From Iocasia fonsfrigidae (lineage in GTDB: Bacteria; Bacillota; Halanaerobiia; Halanaerobiales; DTU029): a DNA stretch of 64,000 nucleotides. A program made the position numbers and the translations under genes. The notes below the pieces were generated by a model, which was given only the letters and a program-made list of their open reading frames with translations, was not told the DNA's origin and did not search any database. Shown piece by piece: positions 63,477 to 64,000 of this stretch. The number at the start of each line of letters is the position of its first letter. The stretch's first letter is position 1. The DNA lies in assembly GCF_017751145.1 (NCBI RefSeq), contig NZ_CP046640.1:1902137-1966136 (forward strand), given 5' to 3'.

Positions 63477-64000
63477 ATGTTGAGTAAGATAAGTATAATT
63501 ATATTATCATTGTTTTTACTATTTACTTTTTCTGTTCTGGCAGAAACGCCAGATATTATGCAAATTTTGACTGGAGGGCAAATAATAGATCAGAATGCTG
63601 AAAGTACTGTTCCTTTTGAAGCTATTGAAGCTATTAATGATATTGTAGTTAATGTAAAATTAAACTCTAATGATGAAGAATTTCGTTTTATTTTTGATAC
63701 TGGTGCTGGAGTAACAACGATAAACAAAAGCCTTGCTGACAAACTTGGTTTGGACAAGATAGCTGAGGTATCTGCTGGAGATGGTTTTCAATCACAAAAT
63801 ATATCTCTGGTGAGCTTAGATAGTATTGTTCTGGGAAACACAGGGGTAAAAGATTGTGGAGCAGCCATCTTTGATCTGGATAATGTATTTGATTCAATAG
63901 ATGGAATTCTTGGGAGTAATTTTTTGAAGAATTTTATTGTGAAAATTGATTACCAGTCTAAATTAATTTCCCTTTACACAAAATCAGATCTAATTAAGAC
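63477..64000 (+). CDS. Secreted retropepsin-like aspartic protease, partial
   Basis: The first ~174 residues are in the window and the gene runs off the right edge. A signal peptide (LSKISIIILSLFLLF, then SVLAE) is followed by a retropepsin-like domain. The active-site motif is FIFDTGAGVTTI with D74, T75 and G76, and a later ILGSNFLKNF block matches the end of one pepsin lobe. Such single-domain proteins work as dimers and probably act in the periplasm or outside. ATG 63477 is behind GAGGGGGA. The substrate is unknown. A long palindrome lies in its 5' region. Confidence 0.75.
   Translation, partial: MLSKISIIILSLFLLFTFSVLAETPDIMQILTGGQIIDQNAESTVPFEAIEAINDIVVNVKLNSNDEEFRFIFDTGAGVTTINKSLADKLGLDKIAEVSAGDGFQSQNISLVSLDSIVLGNTGVKDCGAAIFDLDNVFDSIDGILGSNFLKNFIVKIDYQSKLISLYTKSDLIK

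Overview
The window is an A+T-rich stretch of a Firmicute-type chromosome. Most genes have clear Shine-Dalgarno sites, and GTG or TTG starts are frequent. Several signs suggest an anaerobic, probably halophilic, diderm clostridial lineage; the order Halanaerobiales is my inference, not a measurement. They are a flavodiiron O2-scavenging protein, an NhaC Na+/H+ antiporter, lipoprotein N-acyltransferase (Lnt) alongside Lgt, a sporulation-type YlbJ protein and an incomplete set of TCA enzymes. I saw no rRNA, tRNA, CRISPR array or intact insertion sequence.

Layout. 1-4.8 kb: a partial UvsE endonuclease (-), a flavodiiron protein, a metallophosphoesterase and an EF-G-like GTPase. 4.9-11.0 kb: an accessory cassette made of a YD-repeat lipoprotein, a 1207-aa LysM protein and a PAAR-like (DUF4280) protein, preceded by a nested-hairpin repeat. 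11-16.2 kb: isocitrate dehydrogenase, then an unusual operon of an opine-dehydrogenase-family protein, a B12-binding-domain protein and a Crp/Fnr regulator. 16.2-24.3 kb: lnt, asnB, rqcH (-) and a P-type Ca2+-type ATPase. 24.4-32.5 kb: an amino-acid and nitrogen block (Lrp regulator, glutamate dehydrogenase, aminotransferase, citrate synthase, NhaC, asparaginase).

32.7-61.8 kb is close to the conserved Bacillus ylo region: remA-gmk-rpoZ-coaBC, lgt, metK, a flippase-like membrane protein, priA-def-fmt-yugP-rsmB-rlmN-prpC-prkC-rsgA-rpe, a TPP riboswitch with thiT-thiN, rpmB (-), yloU-fakA-fakB-recG-rsmD-coaD. Fumarase, malic enzyme, an M48 protease and a YabG-N-terminus-like small protein interrupt it. 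The end carries ylbJ (-) and a partial secreted retropepsin-like protein.

How the genes fit together. The housekeeping clusters couple translation quality (RqcH, Def/Fmt, RsmB, RlmN, RsgA), cofactors (CoaBC, CoaD, MetK, thiamine) and envelope signalling (PrpC/PrkC). Citrate synthase, isocitrate dehydrogenase, glutamate dehydrogenase, fumarase and malic enzyme together would support glutamate/aspartate interconversion and an incomplete TCA route. The most promising candidates for something undescribed are the LysM/PAAR-like cassette, whose two large proteins share a repeated FxNGDYG module; the opine dehydrogenase-B12-Crp operon; and two palindromic repeat elements, one of which shows compensatory base changes between copies.
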